A stretch of DNA of 60,000 bases from Apostichopus japonicus (GCF_037975245.1 NC_092578.1:17989821-18049820), one strand, 5' to 3'. Counted from the stretch's first letter, positions 1 through 13,800 are shown. Notes: generated by a model from the letters alone, not told the origin. Numbers and translations are program-made.

Positions 1-1752
1 CAGTGTATATAGTGAATAAATAAAAGTCAAAGGTTTTGTTGCACTAATGAAATGGGACAGGTAATATACTAAATAATACTAATCAAACTCACCCATCTTT
101 CCAATCCCCCCTTCCCACAAACACATAACACAAAAAGCAAAAATGACCCAAATTAACTTGTTCGCAAATACTTGAAGAAGACCACACAGATGTGATTCTT
201 CTGCTTCTTCTAAAAGGCACACAGAGATCAAACATAAAACAACCAAACTGGACAAAACAGGTTGCTTACAACCAAACTGGACAAAACAGGTTGTTGAACA
301 ACCTTTGACATTATGTGAAACAGAATGAAGACAAAAGTTTGGACAAGCTCCGAGGAGATGACTTTTACAAATGATCTGTCACATTCCAACCAGAAATAAG
401 GTCACGGAAATGCTGATTTCCACTGAAGTAGGAGTTGTCCTTTCTAAAGAATGCATCAGCAATATGACAAATAAAAAATACCTTTTTAACGATACATTGT
501 TTATACCCTCAGATATATGTAAACAGAACAAAATGACTCGGTTAAGATTTCAGAACACAAAAAAACAGAGCCCCAAGGACAAACGAGCTAAGATTTGTGG
601 CAGATCACCGATGGGTTGTTGATAACAGGGACTGCACTCCATTATCAGTGGACCCAACCTCCCCACCCCCCACCACAAATACATCTAAGATACAAACTGC
701 AATACCAATGCTCTACCACTGCTCTGCCAATGCTCTGACCCACTGAAACTTAAGATTCCCATCTAACTTTGGCATCATAATTTATGTGAATGACAAAGAC
801 GTTTGTAGTTTAATTGCAATGGAAGATTCAGTGTAACAGTCATTGATTTATCCTGTGTAAGAGGAATCATGTCAACTTATCAACGTCAAAAATACGAAGC
901 AACTAGTTTGCAGGTACAGTATCAATTCCCTAGTTTGATTATATTACCCAAAGTTGTGTTGTTTAAAAAACTGCTGGAAAAAAAGGATGAAAATTTCCTA
1001 AAATATAACATCTGCAATTTTAATGTACAGTGAATTGTCTACTGGTTTATGAGAAAATTTAAAGGTCTTTTTTTTTCTCCATCTCATCCTCTTACATTCT
1101 TTATAGAAATCTGCCGGAATTCCCTCATCTAGAACAGTTCATTAAATTGCCACATAATTCTTGTGAATACACTATAGTGCTCAAAACCCCCAAGATTACT
1201 CCAGCAGCCACCAAAATAGCCGGAGTAGATTACTCAATCCCGAAGGTATCCTGACCGGTAAGGTATTTGTAAATTTCTTTGTTGGCTGTAGGCAATACAT
1301 CGTCTGCCAGCCTTCACAGCATCTTCTATTCCAAACTCCCAAAATTTTGGGGAGGAACTTGCGATTACAAACTGCGATTCGTCGCACCTTTTGATAATGG
1401 CAAAAGACGATGATGAATTTACTCGGTGGTAAGCACTGAAATTGGAGGCTGACCGAGAATATGACGACTTTACGCAACGTCGACATTTTCTTCGTTTCCG
1501 TCGACTGGAATCTCTGGAGAACGAGAGTACTCGTGATTCTCTTCGCTTTTCCAGAGTAGAAATCTGAGTGGTAGAAGCTGATGGGCCTTTGTCTTAAATG
1601 AATTACGATTGGTAGTCACAGATTCGTCGCTTTGCATGTCGTTTTACCAGCGTCGGACAATACGCCGCGACCGACCGTCGTAGTATCCGCAGGCTGGTAT
1701 TGAACCTGGCGATTATGGAGGGAATTACGGATTAGAATACCGGTGGTGTTTG
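1..1752. other. GALNT 3' UTR and downstream flank
   Basis: No supported gene. The part next to the stop codon is presumably GALNT 3' UTR, but no clear minus-strand AATAAA was seen. The block 1190-1600 is richer in CpG than the surroundings and holds an ATG-less minus-strand open frame (1226-1597) of about 123 codons. A short direct repeat of accaaactggacaaaacagg occurs near 240-290. Confidence 0.5.
1226..1597 (-). other. ATG-less open frame of unknown identity
   Basis: Reading from after an in-frame TAA, the minus strand is open for about 123 codons to TGA at about 1226. It includes RCDESQFVIASSSPKFWEFG and IEDAVKAGRRCIAYSQQ, which look protein-like; the upstream half is Arg/Ser-rich and may only be the antisense of a Glu/Arg-rich plus-strand frame (about 1420-1567). 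It could be a decayed exon, an alternative 3' exon or chance. No family recognised. Confidence 0.2.
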
Positions 1753-1887
1753 TTACATCATGTCCTTCTCGACCAGTTCCCATTGTTGCGATGAGTGACC
1801 GCTGCACCTGGTGACCACGGGTGCGTCTTTTCCTTGAGGGGGGACGTCTAAACAAAACCCTGAGGGAGCGTGTATGATAGTCTTTTC
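1753..1887 (-). CDS. GALNT1: GALNT coding exon 11 (lectin gamma repeat, stop)
   Basis: It encodes 44 residues (535-578) with [20 protein letters not shown], then [21 protein letters not shown] and TAA at 1755-1753. The CLD and QQWEL motifs complete the third lectin repeat. Acceptor ttttgcag. A longer open frame overlaps here in another phase and is a shadow. Confidence 0.9.
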   Translation of the reverse strand, partial: EKTIIHAPSGFCLDVPPQGKDAPVVTRCSGHSSQQWELVEKDMM

Positions 1888-4800
1888 CTGCAAAAACACA
1901 TATAAAGTAAAGGAATAAATAAATATGATAGTTTATAGGAACATAAAAAGAAAACTTTGCCATGTCATATTACTACTGGCTGATTAGTAAGACAGGTATG
2001 GAAAAAGGAGTGGTTTAGAACAAAGAGTCAACCCATGAGATTCCAAACTTCCAAGTCTGGTGGATATACTGAGGATGGGAACCTAAGGTTTTCTTGGTCA
2101 CAAAAAGACATTATCACTGATGTGTTATTGACATTATTCTCACATACATATTTATGTAAAATCATTAAATGACAGATTTGGATGAGTTTGGAATGAAGAT
2201 ATTTTGATAAATTAAAGTATCAAGTGAGCTTTAGCATAGTTGAAACTCCTCTGATATAAGATAATTTTATGCCATTATTCACACAACTCTCATTGCTATT
2301 TTAAACCACATCCTGCAAGATTCTTTGTAGAAATAGACCCCCCCTCCACCTCTCCCTGGCCCCATCTTGTGGATAATAGCAGGGAGAGGAGCGAGGGAGG
2401 GCAGGGGAAGGGTGTGACAAAGCTTAACTACCAGACAAGTTTGTATGGGTCCACCAGCCTCATTGGCGTGAGCCAGAAATGTAAACTTCGAGCCCTTACC
2501 GTCTTTTTGAATATCCATTCTTGATTGCCTCGCTTGCCGTGACATTTGTACATCGTGATCGCCTCAGCGGCCCCACCCCGGGGTGCGGCGTCCAGGCACA
2601 GATCGTCGTGCTGAATCTCGTTGTTCTTCGTTAAAGCAAAGATCTGAAACAGGTGGGAATGAAAGGCTAATCTTCAAGGTGATAGATAAATTTGTGTATA
2701 ATTAAAAATAACAAATTATGTATGATACAATTGAGTAGGTCATTAAAGAACAAGTTAGCAAATCCAGTCTGCCAAACTGCTCTTGGTAATATGATAAGTT
2801 AGCCTTGCCACTTTGGGAGCGACCAAATGGAACAGGCTCTTCTAGTTTGACCATAACCAATTGTAACGTGATACAATTTGTGACAAATGAGGAGGTTTTC
2901 CAGGTGTTGTCAAACTTGTTTATCCTCCACCATCCCGACTCCCCCCCCAAAAAAAGGAGAATCATTCATATTCATAGAAACATTAAATAACTGACATTGA
3001 CCAATAGATATAGGGTTACATTGTGCACTGACCAGTGTACTTTAGACATCATTATGGAACTTTGTGGATGGTTATTGAGCAAATTTGTCATATTTTCAAT
3101 TTGTCAATTGCATATGTAGCTTCTGATGGTATGGAAAAATATTTTGTCTACATCTTAAAAACAAGAAGCATAGAGATCAAGTTCCATTTTCCTATTGCGG
3201 CTTACAATTGAGACTTATAGTAATCTAGCCAGCTTGGCTTTAAGAATGAATAAAATACCAGTTCTGGTTGAACGTTAGGTACCCCAGACCAAGCACCAGA
3301 TTGTTTTTGCCCATGTATGACAGCAATGACCAATATAGTTCATACATCTGCAGAATGTTATTTTATGTTCAGAAATGTGATGCTGTGTCCAATCAAATAC
3401 TTTTCAAATTTTTAAATCGTGGTTAATCAAATCTTCCTCCGTTACTACTACAGGGGGAGCAAACAAATTACTTACCTGGTTGCCACCTTGTCCATGGCAA
3501 GCGTAAAAGCCAAGTTTCTCATGTTCCTTCCTGCCCATGTTATCTAAACATTTTCTGGTTGCTATGTTTCGGATCTGTCGAAAGAGGTGAACATGCTATG
3601 AGTCAGTGTGTTCCCAGGTATATAGTTATGGATGTTACATCATTATGTGAAGTTAGCAAACATTACACACAGGAAGTGAAATTGGCAGTGAGGCCATGCC
3701 TTCACCCTTCTCTCCACCACCTCCCCACACCCCCTCCAAATCCTGTTGACCCCAATAAACACAATCTTAAGTTTTCAGGCCCAAGACAAAAAATGAAAAA
3801 AATATTGGACCATAGTATCAACTTTGAAGGATGCTAAGCAGATATTTTATTTTCTTTTAAAATTCTCTTGCTCACTCAAATTTGTAGACTAATGGAAAAT
3901 GGAGGGTTGAGGTGGGACAAGGGGGGGGGGGGCGAGGGAGGGAGTTTTCACAAAGAAACCCAATCCTCTTAAACATGTGAAACTAAACAGATATGACGGA
4001 ATGGGCACTTACTTCTCCGATGTTTTCGAAGGCTAGTCTAAACTGTGACTCGGGGTAAACGTTTTCCAGGTACCATTCAAACGTATGGCACTGTAGATCT
4101 TTCCTGAGTTCTTTCCGTTGCGTTACGTCACCGTACTCTGTGTTCCTAACCCCTGTGACATAAAATGAACGGCGACATTAGTTAACACCAGTAATGGGGG
4201 TTCATACACGTCTATTACTGCGCTTGCCATGAAAGTCCCTTCTATAAGTCAGACGAGACACAAATTCATGCAAATATCACAAACCATCAAATTTCAGCAA
4301 AGTACATACAATCTAAATTGTGAGGCCTGCCAGCTATATTTTAAAATGACAATAGACAATATTGGTAAAAAATAACTAAAAAAAGAGAAAATAAATAAAA
4401 GAAGAAACTTTGACAAACCTGGATTTATTTTGTAGTAAAATTTTTTATAGTCATCCATCCAAACTTCGGCTACCCGCTGATTGTTTCTGTTAATGATTCG
4501 CCCGGTTCCACCGGGGAATGTGTACGGTGTAGACTTTCTGAAAACATGTCCCACGTGAGAGCAGGTAACAATTTCTAGAGTCCCACCGCACATCCATATC
4601 TGTTGAAATAAGAAAACCAAAAAAAGATTTGGGTGGTCGTATAATTTTTCACTGTCTTGAATTTGTGATAGTGAGTTTTAGTTTTCACTACAAGAATAAA
4701 AAACCCAATAAACTCGACAACAAAAAAGATTACACAAGAAGCTTATAAGAAGAGCCCTGTTGCATGCAATGCCTTGATCATTTAACTTACCCTAAACGAT

Positions 4801-7800
4801 ATTTCTATATTTTCAGCGCCCCAAACATCCATTCCCGCATCGTAACTGCCAAGCTCGTCGAAATAACTTTTAGACATAGAAAACAGACCGCCAGCCATTG
4901 TTGGCGTTCTGGAGATAAAAAACAGAGAAAAGAAATCATAATAATAATCATATTGTTTTCAGGAAGGATTCTCAGTACAGAAACTACTACAAAATTGCTC
5001 TATAATTTATGTAAACTATTTGTTCCTTTTTAGAGTGCCTATGCAATACCAGATTTAACTATTGCCTGGAAAATTCACTTGAGAATGCATTTTTATGATT
5101 GAGTGCTAAGAGTGATGACAGTCCTGATGTATGGGGAGGTAGAGTGTCTTCCCCTGCGAAACTGAATAATTTGTCTTGTGCCCACCAAGCTATCTTTGGG
5201 TGACTTTTCATGACAAGAATCTACAGCAGGTTAACACAACATAAAATGCTGCTCTACCACAAAAATCTAGAGTGTTTAGCATTGGATATCTATCCTTGCA
5301 ATTAATACAAGAATTTACTGAGATTTTAACATTTCATCTTCTCACTTGAGTGGGATGGTTCTGTCCCCGCCTCTCCTATCGACCTCTCGTTGGGGTACGG
5401 GATACCAGCGGAACTGCAGCTTCCAGTTGAAACCGCCGTATGTCATGTCCGACCCGGTGTGGAAAGCAAAGTTGTCATCGCTGATTACATCGATGATGGG
5501 ACACACAACATTTTTCCTGTTTTTTTTTAAAACAAAAATGATTTCAAAGTGAAGGGAGAAACGATGGTCCTCTTTGACGTTTTGCAAATGTTACCGCATA
5601 TAACAGAAACATAATATCTCATACTTCTGTCTATTTTCAAATTGTTCATCTATATTAAACACTGTGAACATTTGGAGCATGCACATTTGTTTCGTCATGC
5701 TGTGACATTTATTAAGTAATTACATCAAAGTATACAACAAAGTACTGCTGAGGTAAAGTATAAATGCACTCTTTTAATTCCTACAAATAGCTACATGCTT
5801 ATCGTGGCTATCAGCATATTACAGCCTGGGTATTCTAACTTGGGGTGTCAACCCTTTTTGGGGTCAGCAAAAATTTGAGAGGAAAAAAAAAACACATTGC
5901 CGATATTTGTTGAAAAATCTTGTTTCAAGCTGACCTTTCCAAGGTTAAAATTGCAGTCACCAAGCCAAAAAAAAATTGGGTCTGAATACCAGGGTATTAG
6001 AGTAATGTCTTTCCAATGTTCACTGGCAACCAACAAAGGCACAACTCGAAATCCAGACGATAGAATTATTGATCACACACAAGAGTACGTTCAAAGCAGT
6101 CAATATTTGACGTTTACTTCACTATTTCTTTCATAGGAATCTTATCTAGCCAGGCTAATGACCCACACTGTTCCAGGATTTTTTATTGAACAGCATGCAG
6201 TTATTGATAATTATAGTAAATTAATTTTTTTTTTGATATGCTTTTCAATGAAAGGACAGTCTGAAAGGTAGTAATTCTCCAGCCATGCCCACTCCCCCTC
6301 CCCTAATAGGGCCGCACAAAATATCTTTAATGTATCAACGTAAGCTCTTTTCATGAAACCGTGCCATTCTTTTCCTTGCTATCTACTCTACACTGAGCCA
6401 GAGATGACATGTTATAATTAATGCACACTAATATCTTATGCAATGAGTAATTAATGAATTACACCTCTATTCATCAATTTCATGAGAACTTTGTGCATTT
6501 ATGATCTGAACCACAGAGAGCAGCTTCTTTTTATATATTTTTTTAGTTGCAGAATAAATTGCCTATAGTTGCTTCACTTAAAACTATGAAATTATATAAA
6601 AAGAAAAAAAAAGTGTAAAATATCAGTAAAATACCTATCATCTTTAATTCTTGTTAGGAGTGGTTCCAGCCACCCCTCAGTACATTCTATATGAGCATCT
6701 AAGAAGGTCAAGACCTCCCCTTTGGCCACTGATGCCCCTCTCAGCCTGGCTCGTATTAGGCCACTCCGTTCCCCCATTCTCTCTACGTGGACTGGTACTG
6801 AGAGTTGTTTCACATAATTTACTAGTTTTTCACCGAGAAAATCTGTGGAGGAAACAAAACAAGAGCCCAAGGGCACTGTGGTTCCTTGCTTGGGGTATAT
6901 GACAATACACATAATATTATCAAGCAAGATTGGGCTCAAATAGTCCAAGTAATTGTGGTCCTACATGTTCCCATAAAGTAACCAACACTATAGCCAACAC
7001 TTTTGTGATCACAAAATGTGATCGGATTTTGGATCAAAAGGCACTTTTGAGATCTAAACATGGCGTCGAAAATGTAAGAAATATAAGAGACCTACAAGCG
7101 TGTCAACAGATATGATAACATTGGTGACCTCAGATGACATTACCTTTAAGTTTCAAAATGTTCCACCACCCCGTTCACAACTTGTCCCAAAATATCAACC
7201 ATGTAACACCTTGGCATTGAGATTTAATTGCATTAAATTAAAAAAAATTAACTTTGAACTTGTATACATAACTTCACACACAAAGGTCACCCGAAGGTCA
7301 ACCAATTGACATTTTTGATCGGTGAGACCTAAATACAGCATGACTGTAAAAATTCAAACATTTTTTCTTTGCCCATTTTCTCCCCCCAAAATACTACTTT
7401 TTTAACATTAGCTGACCTTTGGTGACGTTGGACCACACGACCGTTAAGTTTGAAAATATTCCCCTATACCATTTGCAACTTGTCCAAAAAAATACACCTT
7501 GTCACACCTTGGCACTGGGAGTTATTGCATGAAATGTCTGAAAATTAACTTTGACCTCATATAACTTCGCACACGAAGGTCACATGGGGGTCAACCCATT
7601 GACTTTTATGATCAGAAGGTAACTTTACCATCTGAAAATAGCATCGAAACTGTAAAAATCCACAAAACACGAAAAGATCACCAGAGGTCAAATTGAGGTC
7701 AAGGGTCATCCAGATGCGGGTCGACAATTGGATTACATTGAAGCAACTCCCAACCCTAACGGACAATTTGTTCTCAAGTTATCGCTAAAATACTAGTTTT

Positions 7801-10800
7801 TTATCATTAATTGACCTTTGGTGACCTCGGATCACATGACCCTTAAGTTTGAAAATATTCCCCTATACCATTTGCAACTTGTCTCAAAATATCAACTGTC
7901 TAACACCTTGGCACTGGGAGTTATTACACTAAATGTCTGAAAATTAACTTTGACCTCATATAACTTCGCACACGAAGGTCAGACGGGGGTCAACCCATTA
8001 ACATTTATGATCAGAAGGTACCTTTAACATCAAAAAATAGCATCGAAACTGTAAAAATCCACAAAACACGAAAAGATCACCAGAGGTCAAACTGAGGTCA
8101 AGGGTCACCCAGATGCGGGTCGACAATTGGATTACATTGAAGCAACTCCCAACCCTAACGGACAATTTGTTCTCAAGTTATCGCTAAAATACTAGTTTTT
8201 TATCATTAATTGACCTTTGGTGACCTCGGATCACATGACCCTTCAGTTTGAAAATATTCCCCTATACCATTTGCAGCTACTCCAAAAATATCAACCTTGT
8301 CACAACTTGGAACTGGGAGTTATTGCATTAAATGTCTGAAATTAACTTTGACCTCATATAACTTCGCACACGAAGGTCACATGGGGGTCAACCTATTGAC
8401 ATTTATGATCAGAAGGTACCTTTAACATCTGAAAATAGCACTGAAACTGTAAAAATCCACAAAACACGAAAAGGTCACCAGAGGTCAAATTGAGGTCAAG
8501 GGTCACCCAGATGCGGGTCGACAATTGGATTACATTGAAGCAACTCCCAACCCTAACGGACAATTTGTTCTCAAGTTATCGCAAAAATACTAATTTTTAT
8601 CATTAATTGACCTTTGGTGACCTTGTATCACATGACCGTTAAGTTTGAAAATATTCCCCTATACCATTTGCAACTACTCCAAAAATATCAACCTTGTCAC
8701 ACCTTGGCACTGGGAGTTATTGCATTAAATGTCTGAAAATTAACTTTGACCTCATATAACTTCGCACACGAAGGTCACACGGGGGTCAACCTATTGACAT
8801 TTATGATCAGAAGGTACCTTTAACATCTGAAAATAGCATCAAAACTGTAAAAATCCACAAAACACGAAAAGGTCACCAGAGGTCAAATTGAGGTCAAGGG
8901 TCACCCAGATGCGGGTCGACAATTGGATAGCATTGAAGCAACTCCCAACCCTAACGGACATTTCGTTCTCAAGTTATCGCAAAAATACTAGTTTTTTATC
9001 ATTAATTGACCTTTGGTGACCTCGGATCACATGACCGTTAAGTTTGAAAATATTCCCCTATACCATTTGCAACTACTCCAAAAATATCAACCTTGTCACA
9101 CCTTGGCACTGGGAGTTATTACACTAAATGTCTGAAAATTAACTTTGACCTCATATAACTTAACATACAAAGGTCACCTTGGGTCAACTTATTGACATTT
9201 TTGATTGATGAGACCTAAATTAGAGCATCAAACTATACAAATTCAAACATTTTTTCTTTGCCCAATTTCCTCCCCCAAAATACTAGTTTTTTAACATTAA
9301 TTGACCTTTGGTGACCTCGGATCACATGACAGTTAAGTTTGAAAATATTTCCCTATACCATTTGCAACTTGTCCAAAAATATCAACCATGTCACACCTTG
9401 GAACTGGGAGTTGTTGCATTAAATGTCTGAAAATTAACTTTGACCTTGTATAACTTCGCACACGAAGGTCACACGGGTGTCAACCAATTGACATTTTTGA
9501 TCGGAAGGTACCTTTGATATCCAAATCTAGCATCAAAACCAAACATTTCCTTTTTTGCTCGTTTCCTCCCAAAATAAGCACATTTTTTCTAATGTGACCT
9601 TTGACCTTTTGACCTTGGTTTCAGATGTAGTTTAATCTCCTGATTCCAAAAAACAAAACGACAAGTCTGTACAACCATCCTAACTCCGACCGAAAAACTT
9701 TGACCCCATATAACTTCGCACATAAAGGTCACACGGGGTCAACCTATTGACATTTATGATCAGAAGGTACCTTTGACATCTGAAAATAGCATCAAAACTG
9801 TAAAAATCCCCCAAAACACGTAAAGGTCACCAGAGGTCAAATTGAGGTCAAGGGTCACCCAGATGCGGGTCGACAATTGGATAGCATTGAAGCAACTCCC
9901 AACCCTAACGGACATTTCGTTCTCAAGTTATCGCAAAAATACTAGTTTTTTATCATTAATTGACCTTTGGTGACCTCGGATCACATGACCGTTAAGTTTG
10001 AAAATGCTCCCCTAACCAGTTCACAGCTTGTCCCAAAATATCAATCTTGTCACACATTGGCACTGGGAGTTATTGCAGTTTTAATATTTTCGGTTTTTGG
10101 ACCATAACTGACCTTTGGTGACCTTTGTGGGCACCAGAAACAATAGGGCACACCTTCTCCATATGGCGGATCTATAGTCCAAGTTTGGCCTCAATCCAAC
10201 ATTCCCTTATTGAGATAGAGCGTACCCAAGCAAGTGTCACAGACACACACACACACATACACACACACACACACACATACACACACACGCCAACCTGACT
10301 GCATAGGTTCCTTTTGCTAAAGCAAGGAACCAAAAAGGTTGAGCCGTAAAATTTGCAAAATGACGAAACACTTCGTTGACAAATCCTACTAAGGATACTG
10401 TACTCTCTATGAGACGCAGACTTAGCAGTTACATTTAGGAAAAATATGACTCATAATTAGCATGCATGTGTTGATATAATACCTCATGGTTCAGAAATTG
10501 ATATTCAACTTTGCCCCCCAAAAAAATTTAAATTTTGTAATCTCATTTCAATAAAACTACCAGTATCAGTACTTCGTAATTTATGGTAAATAAAGGCTCT
10601 CAGCGTATGGGCATCGGTTTGTGTTGATAGCAAGACGCATTCATTGGAATTTTGTAACCATTTTTTGACCATTCATCGCACCCCTATTAAAAGGTGCATA
10701 TTAATTTCTAGAAAATGTTGAGAAGTGTAGTTTAATAGCTTTAGTTAATTCCCGAGGGTTAGAAAGTCAACGGGAATGGTCACATATATGGTGATTGCTG

Positions 10801-13800
10801 CTGCAAAAACCATAGATATATTAATAGGTTAAAGAGTATGGTTCCGCAACATGTTAACAGTACTGTAGTTCCTCTGTTGGAGGAGACGGGGGTATTCTAG
10901 AGCGAGAGGTTAAATTAAATGGTTTTAATAAGCAGCAAAATAAACATTTGCAGCAAAAAACAAACCTCTTTCACTTGCATCATCTACTAGGATAATTTCC
11001 TCCAAAAGGCCTATCGGGGACCGGTTTATGATACTATGTACACTGCGCAGGAGTGTGCTCCAGGCTTCGTTATGAAAGACAATTATAACACTCGTTCGTG
11101 GCAACTCTTCCACTGGAGGGTACCTCTTAGACTTACATCTGTGGATGAGAAACAGAAAAGATACCAGAATGAAATTATACAGGTCGGAAAATGAAGATGT
11201 ATGCAGCCACTTTTAAAACGCTCATTATTTGTTAAGATAATGTGCATGCATACAGTATGTAATATGTTTCTGAACAGACACATCTGTCATTAATAATGAT
11301 TGATTAACGATACATCCCAACTGACTAGCTATTAAACATGGTTCATAGCTGGTTACACAAATCCGCTGGTATCACTATTCAGAGTCCTCAATGTTAATGT
11401 CATGCTGATGGCCACCCTCAAATGTTATTGTCATGCTGGTGGCCACCCTTAATGTTAAAGTCATGCTGGTGGTCACCCTTAATGTTAATGTCATGCTGGT
11501 GGCCACCCTCAATGTTAATGTCATGCTGGTGGCCACCCTCAATGTAAATGTCATGCTGGTGGCCACCCTCAATGTTAATATCATGCTGGTGGCCACCCTC
11601 AATGTTAATGTCATGCTGGTGGCCACCTTCAATGTTAATGTCATGCTGGTGGCCACCCTCAATGTTCATGTCATGTTGGTGGCCACTCTAGCAGTGAAGG
11701 GGAGGGACTAAGCTAGTGGAAGGCTTAGCAACATCCCCCTATAATACCCCTTGGGGTGGGGGAAGGGAGGGGAAGGGGGTTGAGGAGAGACTCACGTGTT
11801 CTACTCCAGCCCTAGTCATGGTTAACCCTACCATTTCTCTTCACATAGTGTACAACAAACATTAAAATCCTAGATTAGAGACTTACGTTTAACAGTCAAA
11901 TGCCATCTAGCTTTGTCTCACAAAGCTACTGTAATATACTGATACCTAATTTTTTTTTTTTGCAAACATCCAATGTTTACTGAACCTGATTTCATTTGTC
12001 AAAGATTGAATGTTTGACAACCTATTACTGATCTACTACAATTACATAAATGTTTTGCGATACATTAAGTACTGTATTTTTATCTTCACATGTGTGGTAA
12101 ATTTACAGCAGTTTTCGGCTCTTCTAATGCCAACAGGTCATACTTACACATATTTGTGACATTCATGTACAATGACATCACAAGGGTTTCAAATAGCATT
12201 ATAACATTGTACCTACCTAGTAGTGTACAGTGAAGATAGTACCTAAGGCTATCTTGACTACAGTACTGCTGTATGTGTGCAATATCAGTTTATAGACTTG
12301 GCAGGCTAATGTAAAATTCTTCTCTCAGCAGTCAGACACACTCTAGACAGACAACACCACACAAGGGTACATGACCTGTTAGTTATAGAATCTTGTGAGA
12401 AGCATAGAAGCTATATTGTGCTTCTTCTAGTATTATAACCAGGTCACCAACTGTAGCAGTGCAGATCTTGCCTGGATTTACAGGTACTGTGTTGTGCACC
12501 TCTTCCAGCTGGCTATATCTTACAGAAACCGAATCAGAAACAGACAACAAAAGAGAATTGGGTCGTTTATCAACCTCTCTAGAAACCACAATAGTCTGTT
12601 TGTTCGAAGAGGGTTGAACAACCACCTCCAAAATTAACATTTCACTTGTCATGTTTTAATTATTAGTACTCATTCAAATCAATATTAAGTGTGGACAGAA
12701 TTTTAAAATTTTGTTAAATTTAAGCAATTACATAGCTTGCACACCTTTTGTGACTGTGATGTATCACACCCATTACTGGGAGGGGGAGGGGTTGAGGAGG
12801 TGGAGGGGCTGTGTTCATTCAATATAACTACTGTGTTCATTCAATATAAACTACGGCTGAGCGTGCATTTCACTGGGTAAATATCACCCGAGTATCAGAA
12901 AATTATCTTAAACGAAACTCTGTTTGGAGAAGTTCGACAAATGTAGAAAGACCAGTGAAAATGATCAGCGAGAGGGGATTGGAACATCAAGCTATTCAGC
13001 CCTAAGTTGGTGGAGAGCCCTAGTGACTACTGTATTTTTTTATTGGGATGATATCTTTTATTCTCTATGTTACTCTGACGAGACTTTAAGTCTGTGTTGC
13101 ACTATATATGAATAGTATATGATTTTAGTAAATAATCATTACACCTTTTCTGATGAATGGTAGATTCCGAAGGCAGAGATAATGGGCAGAGTGGGGGGGG
13201 GGTGTGCTTAAATGTTTCACACAGTAGTAGGTCAGAGACAGAAGAGGAAATTGCATAGAGACTGGGGATAGGTAATAGAGAGGAATAAAGAAAATGACAC
13301 ACTTCCTACACTAGGCTGGCAAACAGCATGCATAGTTGCATACAGTACTGTGTGCATATAAAGTCCCCTGCCTCACTCAATTATATTTTCAAGTTGGACT
13401 TACATCGATGGCTTGTTTTACTACGTTTAGGGTTCTACTTACTAACGTTTAGTATTGGGTGTTTATTACTATCTGTTTTAGGCTTTTACAATAATTGTCT
13501 TACTGTACTCTAGTTTCTCATACTTATTTATATTTAAAACACTGACTTTGATTTAATCTTATGTGTTTTCTTTTTTTTAAAAGCTATTTTACTATTTACA
13601 TACTTCTGAATTTGTTTTGGACTATATGCGTTTTAGGGCTTTATTTATCATCGTTTCATACTGTACAGGTGTTTTTTATATTGTTGCTTTAGGCTTTTAC
13701 ATTTTATGCCTTATTGGTTCTATATATTTAATATTTTAGGTTTTTGTTACTATTTGTATTTTAGGTTCTACATTTGTAAAGCGCTTTGAGCAGCTTTGCT

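Larger units (their letters stand above)
6880..10331. mobile_element. Repeat-bearing element with 12-bp inverted ends, in GALNT intron 3
   Basis: The left end has GGTTCCTTGCTT (6880-6891) and the right end its exact inverse AAGCAAGGAACC (10320-10331). The right end also forms a local hairpin (GGTTCCTT at 10306-10313 against AAGGAACC at 10324-10331) next to a (CA)n tract. The interior is the 398-bp half-site array. No transposase frame is visible, so any element would be non-autonomous. No target duplication was recognised, so the ends are provisional. Confidence 0.5.

Noticed and set aside
1616-1963. 115-codon minus-strand frame over the last GALNT exon
   Set aside because: The real exon (1887-1753) is read in another phase, with CLD and QxW lectin motifs, a good acceptor and an in-phase upstream exon.
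7000-10200. Possible CRISPR-like array or bacterial repeat
   Set aside because: Units are about 398 bp with no short repeat and unique spacer structure, inside a spliced animal gene.
11375-11711. Three overlapping repetitive ORFs on both strands
   Set aside because: Produced by the 30-bp minisatellite, whose period is divisible by three.
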